From a virus: a stretch of 42,117 nt of DNA. Where the stretch lies: positions 1-42,117 of IMG/VR virus record IMGVR_UViG_3300025326_000087. One strand, given 5' to 3'. The notes below the pieces were generated by a model that saw nothing but the letters and a program-made list of their open reading frames with translations, did no database searches and was not told the DNA's origin. This document shows positions 1 to 6,275 of this stretch, in pieces. The position numbers and the translations under genes are program-made. The first letter of the stretch is position 1, and every line of letters starts with the position of its first letter.

Positions 1-23
1 AAAAAAAAAAAAAAAAAAAAAAA
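1..23. repeat. Poly-A tract at the left end
   Basis: An uninterrupted run of 23 A opens the window. The right end is also A/T-rich (it ends in tttatattt), so if the molecule is circular or concatemeric the junction would be a long A/T-rich stretch between two hairpins. It may equally be a sequencing or assembly artefact at a contig end. Confidence 0.7.
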
Positions 24-32
24 GAAATAGAA

Positions 33-107
33 GTCAAGTGAAAAAATGAGTGTACCTCCGGGGGGGCCCGGGGGCCCCTGGGGGTAGGTAGGTACACTCA
101 CTTTTTC
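33..107. terminator. Left-end hairpin with A-run and T-run (bidirectional terminator-like)
   Basis: Arms at 40-57 and 90-107 are complementary over 18 bases with one mismatch; the outer ends are a run of A on the left and TTTTT on the right, and the loop is almost pure G+C. This is the layout of a bidirectional intrinsic terminator. Bases 33-57 match 42014-42038 at 24 of 25 positions, so the same element stands at both genome ends. It could instead mark the genome terminus or an origin. No gene lies to its left. Confidence 0.6.
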
Positions 108-147
108 AAAAGTCTTTTACGGCAACCTTATGAGGGAGGGAGGCGCA

Positions 148-486
148 ATGAAGTATAGCAGGCGGCTCGTCACTATCAAATCACTTATCAAGCGAGGGCT
201 TGACAATTGCGTCATCTGCGACTCTCCTGTTGACATAGAGAATGCACGCATTGTGATAGATGGCCCGCGGCGCATCGAGTTTATGAGACTACGACATACT
301 CGCTGTGTGCGGTCAAAATATCGTCCAGTACAGGGCCCGCGCGTGCTTGAGATACTCGTTGAGAAGATGATCGCCTCTCCCTTTAAGCTCTGTGGTATTT
401 GTAAAAAGTCTTGGATAGGAAGTGAGCTCGACGATCTGCTGGTGGCACGAGGAGATGTCATACACGCAGCATGCGCGAGGGCCTAG
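148..486 (+). CDS. Small protein with two zinc-binding motifs
   Basis: This is the first gene of the left arm and has 112 residues. The ATG at 148 is chosen over an upstream ATG at 130 because a strong G-rich Shine-Dalgarno stretch (133-143) precedes it. Two copies of the pattern CxxC...HxxC are visible: C21/C24 with H50/C53, and C82/C85 with H106/C109. This suggests two structural zinc sites. The protein is basic in its N-terminal half. I do not recognise the family. Its position right after the end hairpin suggests early expression and a host-interaction or regulatory job, which is inference only. Confidence 0.7.
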   Translation: MKYSRRLVTIKSLIKRGLDNCVICDSPVDIENARIVIDGPRRIEFMRLRHTRCVRSKYRPVQGPRVLEILVEKMIASPFKLCGICKKSWIGSELDDLLVARGDVIHAACARA

Positions 487-515
487 TGCCTACCTGTCAC
501 ACACATACTACATAC

Positions 516-544
516 GGGCCCCTAGGGGCAGGGGTCGCCCCTGC
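516..544 (+). promoter_or_regulatory. Overlapping G+C-rich palindromes after the first gene
   Basis: A perfect 12-bp palindrome (GCCCCTAGGGGC, 518-529) overlaps a stem of 7 bp with a 3-base loop (GCAGGGG 528-534, CCCCTGC 538-544). The two stems share bases and exclude each other. There is no T-run, so it is not a textbook intrinsic terminator. It separates the first gene from the promoter at 566 and could act as a weak terminator or a processing site. Confidence 0.4.
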
Positions 545-565
545 GGCTACCCCTACATCTTGCGC

Positions 566-594
566 TTGACAAACTGGACGTCGTGTAGTATGCT
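566..594 (+). promoter_or_regulatory. Sigma70-type promoter for the left-arm operon
   Basis: TTGACA at 566-571 is a perfect -35 box; after exactly 17 bases comes TATGCT (589-594), a good -10 box. Transcription would start near 601, leaving a leader of about 35 bases with the Shine-Dalgarno AGGAGG in front of the ATG at 636. This is the best host-type promoter I found in the window and would drive the long plus-strand run of genes. Confidence 0.75.
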
Positions 595-635
595 AGGGAC
601 TATAGATCGCCCTAGTCAGGGCAGGAGGAGACGAC

Positions 636-1016
636 ATGAGCCTTCCCGCGGTCAAGCCTTCACCCGCTGAAACCCCGTCGCGGGGCGTTCCCCTACCGGG
701 GGCGCCCGATGAGATAGCCTACTATCTCACTCGAGTACAGTGGCTCGAGCGTAAGCTATCTGAGTATAAATGGCGCCTTTCTATGGCATATAAAAGGGCG
801 CCCGTCGATGACAGTATTCTGAAGCGTCCGTATCAAATTGACATCTCGGTCCCCTGCGCGGCGTGCGGTCATCGCACTCGGTGGGTCATTCCCAATGGCC
901 CTGCAAAATGTCAACCTACTTGTCCCGCGCCTCGGGGGATGACGCTTGGTCAAAAGGCCATTCTTGATGAGCTGTTCAGTGACTCCGACGATCCCGATAA
1001 TCTCGATGATGACTAG
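636..1016 (+). CDS. Zinc-ribbon-like protein with acidic C-terminal tail
   Basis: This 126-residue protein is the first gene after the promoter at 566, with AGGAGGAG in front of its ATG. The centre has CxxC followed by CxxxC (motif CAACGH, then KCQPTC), a probable zinc ribbon. The C-terminus reads QKAILDELFSD and ends in a string of Asp. Nearly the same peptide ends the protein at 6078-6275, and a shorter version ends the one at 39104-39529. The N-terminal KPSPAE is encoded by copy 1 of the 15-bp genome motif. Family unknown; the acidic tail suggests docking to a shared partner (inference). Confidence 0.7.
   Translation: MSLPAVKPSPAETPSRGVPLPGAPDEIAYYLTRVQWLERKLSEYKWRLSMAYKRAPVDDSILKRPYQIDISVPCAACGHRTRWVIPNGPAKCQPTCPAPRGMTLGQKAILDELFSDSDDPDNLDDD
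658..672 (+). repeat. 15-bp dispersed motif, copy 1
   Basis: CTTCACCCGCTGAAA, one of five copies of the consensus CTTCACCYGCTGAAR (others at 8796, 18892, 32262 and 39172). It is an imperfect palindrome with arms YTTCA and TGAAR. Here it lies inside the coding sequence of the gene at 636. With the base before it, it is identical over 16 bases to copy 2. Confidence 0.75.
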
Positions 1017-1028
1017 GGGAGGAACACC

Positions 1029-1217
1029 ATGATCACCGTTGAGCTCACATCACCGGACTTCTCCCAGATTCAGCTAACAGGTCTGCGCGTGACTTACGGC
1101 GAGGATGCTCACAAGGTAGATCAAATTCAGATCGCTATTCTCTCACGCAATCGCTACATTTCCCATTATGGGTGGGTCGATGCGATTAATTTTGTGCGTT
1201 TGTGGGGTGAGGAGTAG
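1029..1217 (+). CDS. Hypothetical protein, 62 aa
   Basis: A small protein with a good GGGGAGGA site before the ATG, 12 bases after the previous stop. It is predicted mostly beta-strand, without Cys motifs, membrane segment or recognisable domain. It sits inside the tight plus-strand run and is most likely co-transcribed from the promoter at 566. Confidence 0.6.
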   Translation: MITVELTSPDFSQIQLTGLRVTYGEDAHKVDQIQIAILSRNRYISHYGWVDAINFVRLWGEE

Positions 1218-1220
1218 AGC

Positions 1221-1415
1221 ATGCCCAAACGACAGAAAGATCCTGCACGCGCGCTCGTCGGTATGCTCGAGCAGATCAAACGTTTGTCGGGCACGAGCAT
1301 GGGGCTCTCAAAAGCCCACTTTCCTGGTTTCACAGGATATGTTAGAGCGCTAGATCTCATCTATCACGAAGCAAAGCGCATTCAAAATGATGTGAGCAGG
1401 TTCCAAAAGCCATGA
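1221..1415 (+). CDS. Hypothetical basic helical protein, 64 aa
   Basis: It starts three bases after the previous stop. The protein is rich in Lys and Arg at the N-terminus and looks largely helical, with a possible amphipathic helix near residues 10-22. No known motif. Its stop overlaps the next ATG (ATGA at 1412), the usual sign of translational coupling. Confidence 0.6.
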   Translation: MPKRQKDPARALVGMLEQIKRLSGTSMGLSKAHFPGFTGYVRALDLIYHEAKRIQNDVSRFQKP

Positions 1416-1588
1416 ACGATGAGTTTGACCTCATCCTCACGTGCGGGATTTGGGATGTCGATTTGCTTGTGTGCTCGACAAGCCCTCTCCGAGCCTGGTT
1501 CATGACCTTTCGCATTAGTAGTTTGTGGCGTGCCTCTAGTGGTGACTTACTTGCTTCGCGCCAAATGTGGCGTTTCTCACACAACTAA
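1412..1588 (+). CDS. Hypothetical protein, 58 aa
   Basis: The ATG at 1412 overlaps the stop of the gene before it. The reading frame is open for 58 codons and fills what would otherwise be a 180-base gap in a tightly packed operon. It is rich in Trp and Leu, with two Cys and no clear membrane span. No family recognised. Support comes only from the coupled start and the gap it fills. Confidence 0.45.
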   Translation: MNDEFDLILTCGIWDVDLLVCSTSPLRAWFMTFRISSLWRASSGDLLASRQMWRFSHN

Positions 1589-1601
1589 ACGGGAGACCAA
1601 C

Positions 1602-1775
1602 GTGGCCACACAGATGACCTTCCTCAAGTTCTGCAACGAGTACTTGCGCCTCCCCGATGAGGACTCGAAGCGTTTCTTCGAGAACTATAGGAAGCTCACA
1701 GAGAAGGACAAGGTCGATCTCACCGAGCGCGCGCGGATCGAGCTCGACATCGAGATCGTCGCCCCCACGGTCTAG
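1602..1775 (+). CDS. Hypothetical acidic protein, 57 aa
   Basis: A GTG at 1602 follows GGGAGA at good spacing; an ATG at 1614 is the alternative start. The product is highly charged and probably all-helical (many Glu, Asp, Lys, Arg). It ends two bases before the SNF2 helicase gene, so the two are probably translated together. No known domain. Confidence 0.6.
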   Translation: MATQMTFLKFCNEYLRLPDEDSKRFFENYRKLTEKDKVDLTERARIELDIEIVAPTV

Positions 1776-1777
1776 CA

Positions 1778-3391
1778 ATGATTGACACGCACAGCATCTG
1801 GGCTCCTGCGGGAGAGGAGTATCTCCCCTACCAGCACGCAGGTATAGCAGAGTTGTACCTACGTCCCAGCGTGCTACTAGCCGATGAAATGGGTCTTGGC
1901 AAGACAATCCAGGTAATTGGCTATCTCAACCTCACACGGCCCGCCTCTGTGTTGATAGTGTGTCCTAACAATCTCCGGCTGAACTGGATCTCCGAGATCG
2001 ACAAGTGGATGGACCCTTCCCTACGGGAAAAATTCGACCTTGACCAATGCACACCCTCTCTCTACATGCCTACCAACCTAATCATATGTTCCTACGAGGG
2101 ACTCACAAGGTGGGCTGGAGCCCTCGTCAAAGAGCCCTGGGATGTTCTAATAGTTGATGAAGCGCACTACATCAAGAATCGTGCGACGAAAAGAGCAAAA
2201 GCTCTCTTTCGTTTTCACGATCATCCTTGCAAGAAAATTCTGTTAACAGGCACGCCCATTTGTAACTACCCATACGAGTTGTTCCCACTCGTACACTTTC
2301 TTGATCCTCGACAATGGCCTTCTGAGGGAGCCTTCAACGGACGCTACTGTCCCTATGGTAATAAGTATGGATATCACCTAGCAGAGTTGCAAGAGTTCCT
2401 ACGTCAAGGAACCCACTTCAAAACCACGAAACTTGTGGCTCATAGGCGTGTGGTCAAGACCGGGCACTCAAGCACTAACACGTATCTATGTCAGTGTGGG
2501 TATGTTCCCGAGAACGAAACACAAGGCGTTGAGCATGTCGGGACCACTGGGCACGATCTTGAGATCACACGCGCCGCGCATGAAACGCTCGTGCAGGTCA
2601 TCGAGAAGGAAGTTGAAGAAATTGTTAACGAGCGTGGTGTTGGCCTAATGATTCGGCGCCTCAAGAAAGAGGTCTTAACAGAACTTCCACGCAAGCGTCG
2701 TCAGATCATTGAGCTCCCGGCAGAAGGTGAGCTTCTCGCTCTTGTCGAAAAAGAGAACGCCCTATGGAAGAAGCACGCTGATATTGAGCGTGAGCTTCGC
2801 GATCTCCTAGGTCTAACAACCGAAACCTCTGAAACTGATAATGACTTCGAGCGTGCTATCGAGAACATGCGCTTTAACCGGAAATATTTCTTTGAGGAAA
2901 TTGCCATCATCCGACATGCTCTCGCACGCGCGAAGGTTCCCTACGTCAACGAGCACCTCGATGATCTCCTAGAAGCGAAGGACAAAGTCGTATGCTTTGT
3001 CCACCATAACGACGTGGGCGAGGCGATTCGAGATCGCTTTGCCGACCGCGCCGTTCTGGTCTATGGCCCAATGAACATGAGCGATCGACAGGAGGCGATC
3101 AAACGTTTCTGGTCTGATGACAAGTGCGAGCTTTTCATTGGCTCTCTAAAGGTGGCAGGACTGGGGATAAATCTCCAGAACGCAGCAAATGTGGTATTTG
3201 CAGAACTTGACTGGGTTCCTGGCGTCATCACCCAAGCCGAGGATCGATGCCACCGAATCGGCCAAGAAAAGTCCCTCCTCGTCCAACATCTTGTAGCCCA
3301 GAACAGCATGGACAGCAGCATGGCAAAGAAGATTGTCGCCAAGCAAAAGAGCATTCAAAAGGCGTTAAATCGCCAGGAGATCCCCAAATGA
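1778..3391 (+). CDS. SNF2-family (superfamily 2) helicase / translocase
   Basis: A 537-residue SF2 ATPase of the SNF2 type, which moves along double-stranded DNA using ATP and typically removes or remodels bound proteins. Visible motifs: Walker A DEMGLGKT (residues 36-43), DEAH box (127-130), motif III LTGTP (156-160), and motif VI QAEDRCHRIGQ near residue 490. Between the two RecA-like lobes, residues 238-259 hold CxC and two His (C238, C240, H253, H259), which could bind zinc. The length is near that of compact phage SNF2 proteins. It probably acts in phage DNA replication or recombination with the genes at 6.3-14 kb. The next gene starts inside its stop region. Confidence 0.92.
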   Translation: MIDTHSIWAPAGEEYLPYQHAGIAELYLRPSVLLADEMGLGKTIQVIGYLNLTRPASVLIVCPNNLRLNWISEIDKWMDPSLREKFDLDQCTPSLYMPTNLIICSYEGLTRWAGALVKEPWDVLIVDEAHYIKNRATKRAKALFRFHDHPCKKILLTGTPICNYPYELFPLVHFLDPRQWPSEGAFNGRYCPYGNKYGYHLAELQEFLRQGTHFKTTKLVAHRRVVKTGHSSTNTYLCQCGYVPENETQGVEHVGTTGHDLEITRAAHETLVQVIEKEVEEIVNERGVGLMIRRLKKEVLTELPRKRRQIIELPAEGELLALVEKENALWKKHADIERELRDLLGLTTETSETDNDFERAIENMRFNRKYFFEEIAIIRHALARAKVPYVNEHLDDLLEAKDKVVCFVHHNDVGEAIRDRFADRAVLVYGPMNMSDRQEAIKRFWSDDKCELFIGSLKVAGLGINLQNAANVVFAELDWVPGVITQAEDRCHRIGQEKSLLVQHLVAQNSMDSSMAKKIVAKQKSIQKALNRQEIPK

Positions 3392-3567
3392 AAGTGTACC
3401 AGATGACGGATGGTCTCGTGCACGCGGCGTGCCTTGCACCCGGCGAAGTGAAAGGCGTAGAGATGCTCGTGAGCGACCTCGAGCCCGAAGAGGTCTGCGA
3501 GCGCTGTTCGGAATCCCTCCTGCTGGAGCCCGAGGAGGTCGAGCTTGACGAGGAGGATCTAGTCTGA
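3388..3567 (+). CDS. Small acidic protein with HxxC/CxxC pair
   Basis: The 59-residue product starts with an ATG overlapping the helicase stop. It contains HAAC (H13, C16) and CERC (C38, C41), a likely zinc site, and a strongly acidic C-terminus rich in Glu. The HAAC motif resembles the HAAC near the end of the protein at 148-486. Function unknown. Confidence 0.6.
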   Translation: MKVYQMTDGLVHAACLAPGEVKGVEMLVSDLEPEEVCERCSESLLLEPEEVELDEEDLV

Positions 3568-3795
3568 ATGAGACTTTGTGCTCTTTCTCTCGCGCACACT
3601 GAGAGCGCTCAAGGTGATCGTCGAGTGAGCGCCCGGCTCGAGTTTCATTGGGGCGACGAAGTTACCGCACCGGGCCTCCTCCACTTTGACGAGGATGAGT
3701 GGTCATTGCTCCTAGCACTCCTAGTGCTAGGAGCACGCGCCGCATGTGTCGACATGGAGATTGTGCAATATGAGCACTCTCATATTTCCACGTGA
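3568..3795 (+). CDS. Hypothetical protein, 75 aa
   Basis: It begins directly after the previous stop. Residues 45-57 form a Leu/Ala-rich hydrophobic segment (WSLLLALLVLGARAA) that may be a short membrane helix. That segment is encoded by a perfect hairpin in the DNA (3708-3734). No family recognised. The 3' end overlaps the next gene by 26 bases. Confidence 0.45.
   Translation: MRLCALSLAHTESAQGDRRVSARLEFHWGDEVTAPGLLHFDEDEWSLLLALLVLGARAACVDMEIVQYEHSHIST
3708..3734 (+). repeat. Perfect 12-bp stem-loop inside a coding region
   Basis: GCTCCTAGCACT and its exact complement AGTGCTAGGAGC are separated by three bases. No T-run follows. It lies 36 bases before the ATG of the gene at 3770 and could regulate translation or act as a protein-binding or processing site. 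Confidence 0.6.
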
Positions 3796-3982
3796 TCGGC
3801 CAAACGATGCAACATACGCGGGGATTGCAGCTCAACTCGAAGTCGGGCTTATCCGAATCGTGCAGGAGCGCCGCTTTGGCAAAGACAGACGCGTCGTGAT
3901 CGGTGCGCGACAGCATGGCCAACGTAGTGAGCAGCGGCGGAAATCTTACGCTTGGACATTTCCCATTAAGGTTGCGTTGTGA
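3770..3982 (+). CDS. Hypothetical basic protein, 70 aa
   Basis: The ATG at 3770 lies inside the end of the preceding gene. The product is Arg-rich (RRFGKDRR, EQRRKS), so nucleic-acid binding is possible. No recognised domain. Its stop overlaps the GTG start of the next gene. Confidence 0.5.
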   Translation: MSTLIFPRDRPNDATYAGIAAQLEVGLIRIVQERRFGKDRRVVIGARQHGQRSEQRRKSYAWTFPIKVAL

Positions 3983-4167
3983 GCCCCCTAGGTTGGCTTG
4001 TCGCGTTCATTCTTGGTGCAGCCTGTGGTGTAAGTCTCTGGGTAAATGGCACGATTGTGGGAGAAAACACAACCTTGAAGCAAATAGTCAAGATGAATCA
4101 CGACGAGTGGGTTGTGTGCCAAGCGAAGGTCGTCAGATTGGAAATAAAGAAGGGGGGTAGGAAGTGA
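3979..4167 (+). CDS. Single-pass membrane protein, 62 aa
   Basis: It uses a GTG start overlapping the previous stop. Residues 4-23 form one clear transmembrane helix (LGWLVAFILGAACGVSLWV), followed by a charged helical tail ending in Lys/Arg. The arrangement (short N-terminal anchor, C-terminal tail outside or inside) resembles small phage inner-membrane proteins of unknown role. Its stop overlaps the GTG of a gene that seems to be cut by the island that follows. Confidence 0.6.
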   Translation: MSPLGWLVAFILGAACGVSLWVNGTIVGENTTLKQIVKMNHDEWVVCQAKVVRLEIKKGGRK

Positions 4168-4340
4168 CAAATACAATTAGTTTTGTTGCTCTACGGGCGC
4201 TTATGAAAGCTGTTGAGACCACATTGCCTCGAGCGCCTCGTCCAGGCGCTCCAGGCGGTAGAGACCGTGGCGGATCTCTCTGGCGTCGGTTTCGATCCGC
4301 TCTGCGGGCTGCCCGGTGTGCGTGGCGAGCAGCGCGATGA
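4164..4340 (+). pseudogene. Gene start interrupted by the G+C-rich island
   Basis: A GTG at 4164 overlaps the stop of the membrane protein gene and has GGGGGTAGGAA before it, as expected for the next gene in the operon. The first 13-20 codons have the composition of the surrounding phage. From about 4205 the frame runs into very G+C-rich DNA antisense to the gene at 4201-4410 and gives Arg/Ala/Gly-rich translation typical of a shadow frame. I read it as the 5' stub of a gene broken by insertion; its 3' end may be the last codons before 6085. Confidence 0.35.
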
Positions 4341-4410
4341 GCGCTCGATACCGGCACCAGAGGTCGAAGTACGCGAGGAAGAGCGGGTCGCGCAGCGCGG
4401 GTTGGGGCAT
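4201..4410 (-). CDS. Hypothetical protein on the opposite strand, 69 aa
   Basis: The ATG (4408-4410 on the complement) has an outstanding Shine-Dalgarno AAGGAGGGA seven bases upstream (4418-4426). The product is helical with normal composition (motifs FLAYFDLWCRYRALIALL and RLERLDEALEAM), which argues it is real even though it opposes every other gene of this arm. No family recognised. It is divergent from the genes starting at 4439, so regulatory signals for both must overlap in about 30 bases. Confidence 0.6.
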   Translation of the reverse strand: MPQPALRDPLFLAYFDLWCRYRALIALLATHTGQPAERIETDAREIRHGLYRLERLDEALEAMWSQQLS

Positions 4411-4438
4411 CGGCTGGTCCCTCCTTGGGGCGCCCATC

Positions 4439-4555
4439 ATGGCCCGGCGCGGAGCGCGAGGGAAAGCCCCCCTCCGCGATGCCCTCCTGGCCGCCGCGCC
4501 GGCGCTGGGGGCGATCCTCGCGTGGGGCGTCGTGCTGGCGCTCCTGGCGGCGTGA
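4439..4555 (+). CDS. Tiny membrane protein, 38 aa
   Basis: A basic N-terminus (MARRGARGK) is followed by a hydrophobic helix at residues 15-38 (ALLAAAPALGAILAWGVVLALL), which fits a single-span inner-membrane peptide. The stop overlaps the next ATG (TGATG). No strong ribosome site precedes the start, so a different start is possible. Confidence 0.45.
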   Translation: MARRGARGKAPLRDALLAAAPALGAILAWGVVLALLAA

Positions 4556-4752
4556 TGGCGACGTTCTCCGAGCAGGTCGACGGCTTCCGCCGCGCGGTGC
4601 TGGCCCACACCCTCGCCAGCACGGGCGGCAACGTCTCCCAGGCCGCTCGGGCGCTCGGACTCCAGCGGACCTCCGTCTGGCGGTTGATCCGCAAGTATCG
4701 GCTCTCCGAGTTACGCCGTGGCCCGCATGCACCGAACACGCGAGGAGGCTGA
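4555..4752 (+). CDS. Fis-type helix-turn-helix DNA-binding protein
   Basis: This 65-residue protein is little more than a Fis-family HTH (HTH_8 type). Residues 14-48 show the family pattern: a helix, TGGNVSQAARALGL, RTSVW and LIRKY. Fis-type domains usually sit at the C-terminus of NtrC-like activators or form Fis itself; here the domain stands alone. It probably binds DNA as a dimer and regulates genes of the island or the phage. Its start overlaps the stop of the membrane peptide gene. Confidence 0.75.
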   Translation: MATFSEQVDGFRRAVLAHTLASTGGNVSQAARALGLQRTSVWRLIRKYRLSELRRGPHAPNTRGG

Positions 4753-4754
4753 CC

Positions 4755-4964
4755 ATGGACACCACCGTCTACCGACTGTTCGACCCATGCCGGACTGACG
4801 ATCACGACGATCACGACGACTGTGCCGCCGATGTGTGGGTGGACTACAACGACGGCCGGCTCGGCGGGCATCACGTCGTGTGCGGGTGCGACTGCCATGT
4901 GCCCGACTCCACGGATCGGCTCTACGCCGCGCAGTACGCCTACGCCTGCGGCTATCACGACTGA
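4755..4964 (+). CDS. Asp/His/Cys-rich protein, 69 aa
   Basis: GAGGAGGCTGACC precedes the ATG. The sequence has the repeat DDHDDHDDC (residues 15-23, encoded by a short tandem DNA repeat) and a CGCDCH motif (residues 44-49) plus further Cys and His, so metal binding is very likely. Family not recognised. Confidence 0.55.
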   Translation: MDTTVYRLFDPCRTDDHDDHDDCAADVWVDYNDGRLGGHHVVCGCDCHVPDSTDRLYAAQYAYACGYHD

Positions 4965-4975
4965 GAGGCTGACCA

Positions 4976-5092
4976 TTGAACGCCGAGCAGGCGAGATTGC
5001 ACGGCCCATTCTACCGCGTGCGGATCTCCCTCGTCCCCCTGCGTGACAAGCGCGGTCGGCCGATTGTCAAAGGGAGGAAGCGCGATGCCTAA
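4976..5092 (+). CDS. Tiny basic protein with TTG start, 38 aa
   Basis: A TTG at 4976 follows GAGAGGCTGACCAT, almost the same leader as the ATG gene at 4755. The frame is open for 38 codons and gives a basic peptide (RVRISLVPLRDKRGRP, then KGRKRDA). Its stop overlaps the next start. Support is the repeated leader and the tight packing; the product is unknown. Confidence 0.4.
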   Translation: MNAEQARLHGPFYRVRISLVPLRDKRGRPIVKGRKRDA

Positions 5093-5363
5093 CCCTGCGC
5101 TCCACGCCCGGCTGGTTACGATAGCCAAGATCGCGGTTATGAAGAAGTTTCATTCTAGTCTCCTGGATGACGAGGCGGAGGGCATCGCCGACGCCCTCCT
5201 CGCCAGTGAGGAGTGGGAGGCGAGGGAGGCGGTGGTTAAGGCGGCAACACGAGAACACGAGCATTGCGATGGAGTCGGCGTGGATCTTGACGAAGAGGAC
5301 TCTGCGCCGTGTGCGATGTGTCATTATCTCGCCCGCCTCGCGGCGGTGAGGGGGACGACATGA
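5085..5363 (+). CDS. Hypothetical protein with CxxC, 92 aa
   Basis: AAAGGGAGGAAG precedes the ATG at 5085. The protein is helical, with HEHC (residues 56-59) and CAMC (74-77), a possible zinc site. No known family. The stop overlaps the next ATG (ATGA at 5360). Confidence 0.6.
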   Translation: MPNPALHARLVTIAKIAVMKKFHSSLLDDEAEGIADALLASEEWEAREAVVKAATREHEHCDGVGVDLDEEDSAPCAMCHYLARLAAVRGTT

Positions 5364-5521
5364 TCGGCAAGCTCACGATCACGATTACGAAGACGGCTGA
5401 CGGGCGCTACGATTATGTCCAGGTTGCCTCGCCAGCGGCGATGCCAGTGAACATCGTCCTCATCGCGGACCTGATCGTCGTCGAGGATCATCGGCCGGCT
5501 GCCAAGAAGAGGAAGCCATGA
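5360..5521 (+). CDS. Hypothetical beta-rich protein, 53 aa
   Basis: It starts within the stop of the preceding gene. Alternating hydrophobic and charged residues (KLTITITKTADGRYDYVQV) suggest a beta-sheet; the C-terminus is Lys/Arg-rich. No family recognised. It is coupled to the next gene by an ATGA overlap at 5518. Confidence 0.55.
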   Translation: MIGKLTITITKTADGRYDYVQVASPAAMPVNIVLIADLIVVEDHRPAAKKRKP

Positions 5522-5805
5522 CCGACCGAGCGGACGAACTGGCGCGGGAATTGACAAAGCAGTTGTGTTACGCGGAAACCCCTCTCACTCCTACAGGCAC
5601 CTATGATCTGCTTGCTACCGCCCTCCGCGCCTACGCCGAGGAGGCAAGGCGGGAGGAGCGGGAGGCGTGCTGCGAGGACGTTTGTACCAGGTGCGCGAAC
5701 GGGAGTACGCCCGAGCACCAGTCCGACCCGCGTCCGATGTGGTGGCACGAGGCGTCGAGATGTTCAGCCGCCGCCATCCGGGCGAGAGGAGGGAAGCATG
5801 CCTGA
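5518..5805 (+). CDS. Hypothetical Cys-rich protein, 95 aa
   Basis: Coupled to the previous gene. The N-terminal half is a helix-rich acidic region (residues 1-45); the second half holds C48, C49, C53 and C56 (CCEDVCTRC) and a further HEASRC, which looks like a zinc-binding site. Phage genes of this kind are often called hypothetical; no function can be given. Confidence 0.55.
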   Translation: MTDRADELARELTKQLCYAETPLTPTGTYDLLATALRAYAEEARREEREACCEDVCTRCANGSTPEHQSDPRPMWWHEASRCSAAAIRARGGKHA

Positions 5806-6085
5806 TCGGGCGGGAACGATGACCCCGTCGACTGACTCCCTCGAAGCCGCGCTGCTGGCGGTGCCGCTACGCTGTACCGTCTGTAGATTCCGCGCACCTG
5901 ATGGCGCCTTCGCGCACGAGCACACATCATTCGAGCGGTGCCCCGATGAACTCGTCGCCGCCGCGCGGAAGTGGATGCAGACGATCATGCACTCACCCAG
6001 TCCAAAGCATATGCCTATAGTTTTCAATAAAGATGACAAGTGGTACGAAGCTAGAGTCAAAGCGGGAGGTAACACAAGTGTCTGA
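5798..6085 (+). CDS. Zinc-finger-like protein crossing the island boundary, 95 aa
   Basis: The start overlaps the preceding gene and GAGGAGGGAAGC precedes the ATG. Residues 26-47 hold CTVC, two His and FERC, a plausible zinc site. The last 30 or so codons have the lower G+C of the main phage genome, so the frame runs across the right edge of the island. The C-terminus may therefore be the tail of a different, older gene joined to an island gene. Confidence 0.55.
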   Translation: MPDRAGTMTPSTDSLEAALLAVPLRCTVCRFRAPDGAFAHEHTSFERCPDELVAAARKWMQTIMHSPSPKHMPIVFNKDDKWYEARVKAGGNTSV

Positions 6086-6275
6086 CAAATCGCTCACAGA
6101 AATGACCGATGAAGAGATCATCGCCGAGATTCGCGCTCTGCGAGAACGCCGCGCTCAGGCTCAGACTCGGCGCACAAATCTCGCGAAGAAACCGGGCGAG
6201 CCGTCACAAAGTGTCAGGCAGAAAGCCATTCTTGACGACTTATTTGCTGATGACGAGGAGGAGAAAGAGACATGA
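6078..6275 (+). CDS. Small coiled-coil protein with acidic C-terminal tail
   Basis: A GTG at 6078 has GGGAGGT in front. The product has 65 residues: a charged helix (residues 8-31, likely coiled coil) and a tail QKAILDDLFADDEEEKET. That tail is almost the same as the end of the protein at 636-1016 and close to the end of the one at 39104-39529. The gene overlaps the nuclease gene that follows, so it may be a small partner of the recombination proteins; this is inference. Confidence 0.6.
   Translation: MSDKSLTEMTDEEIIAEIRALRERRAQAQTRRTNLAKKPGEPSQSVRQKAILDDLFADDEEEKET

Larger units (their letters stand above)
4195..5990. mobile_element. G+C-rich island of small genes (probable recent acquisition)
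   Basis: Base composition changes sharply at both sides: 50 of 60 bases are G or C at 4441-4500, against 29 of 60 at 4081-4140 and 22 of 60 at 6001-6060. The island carries the only leftward gene of the left arm, a Fis-type HTH protein and several tiny Cys-containing proteins. No transposase, integrase or terminal repeat is visible, so the mechanism of acquisition is unknown; phage-phage recombination is most likely. A chimeric assembly cannot be excluded. Confidence 0.6.

Noticed and set aside
1-23. Poly-A as a biological terminal tail
   Set aside because: A homopolymer at a contig end is often an artefact; without read data I do not claim it as a genome feature beyond its presence.
4133-4765. 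Long minus-strand open frames in the first G+C-rich island
   Set aside because: Arg/Pro/Ala-rich translations antisense to the Fis-type gene; typical shadow frames of G+C-rich DNA.
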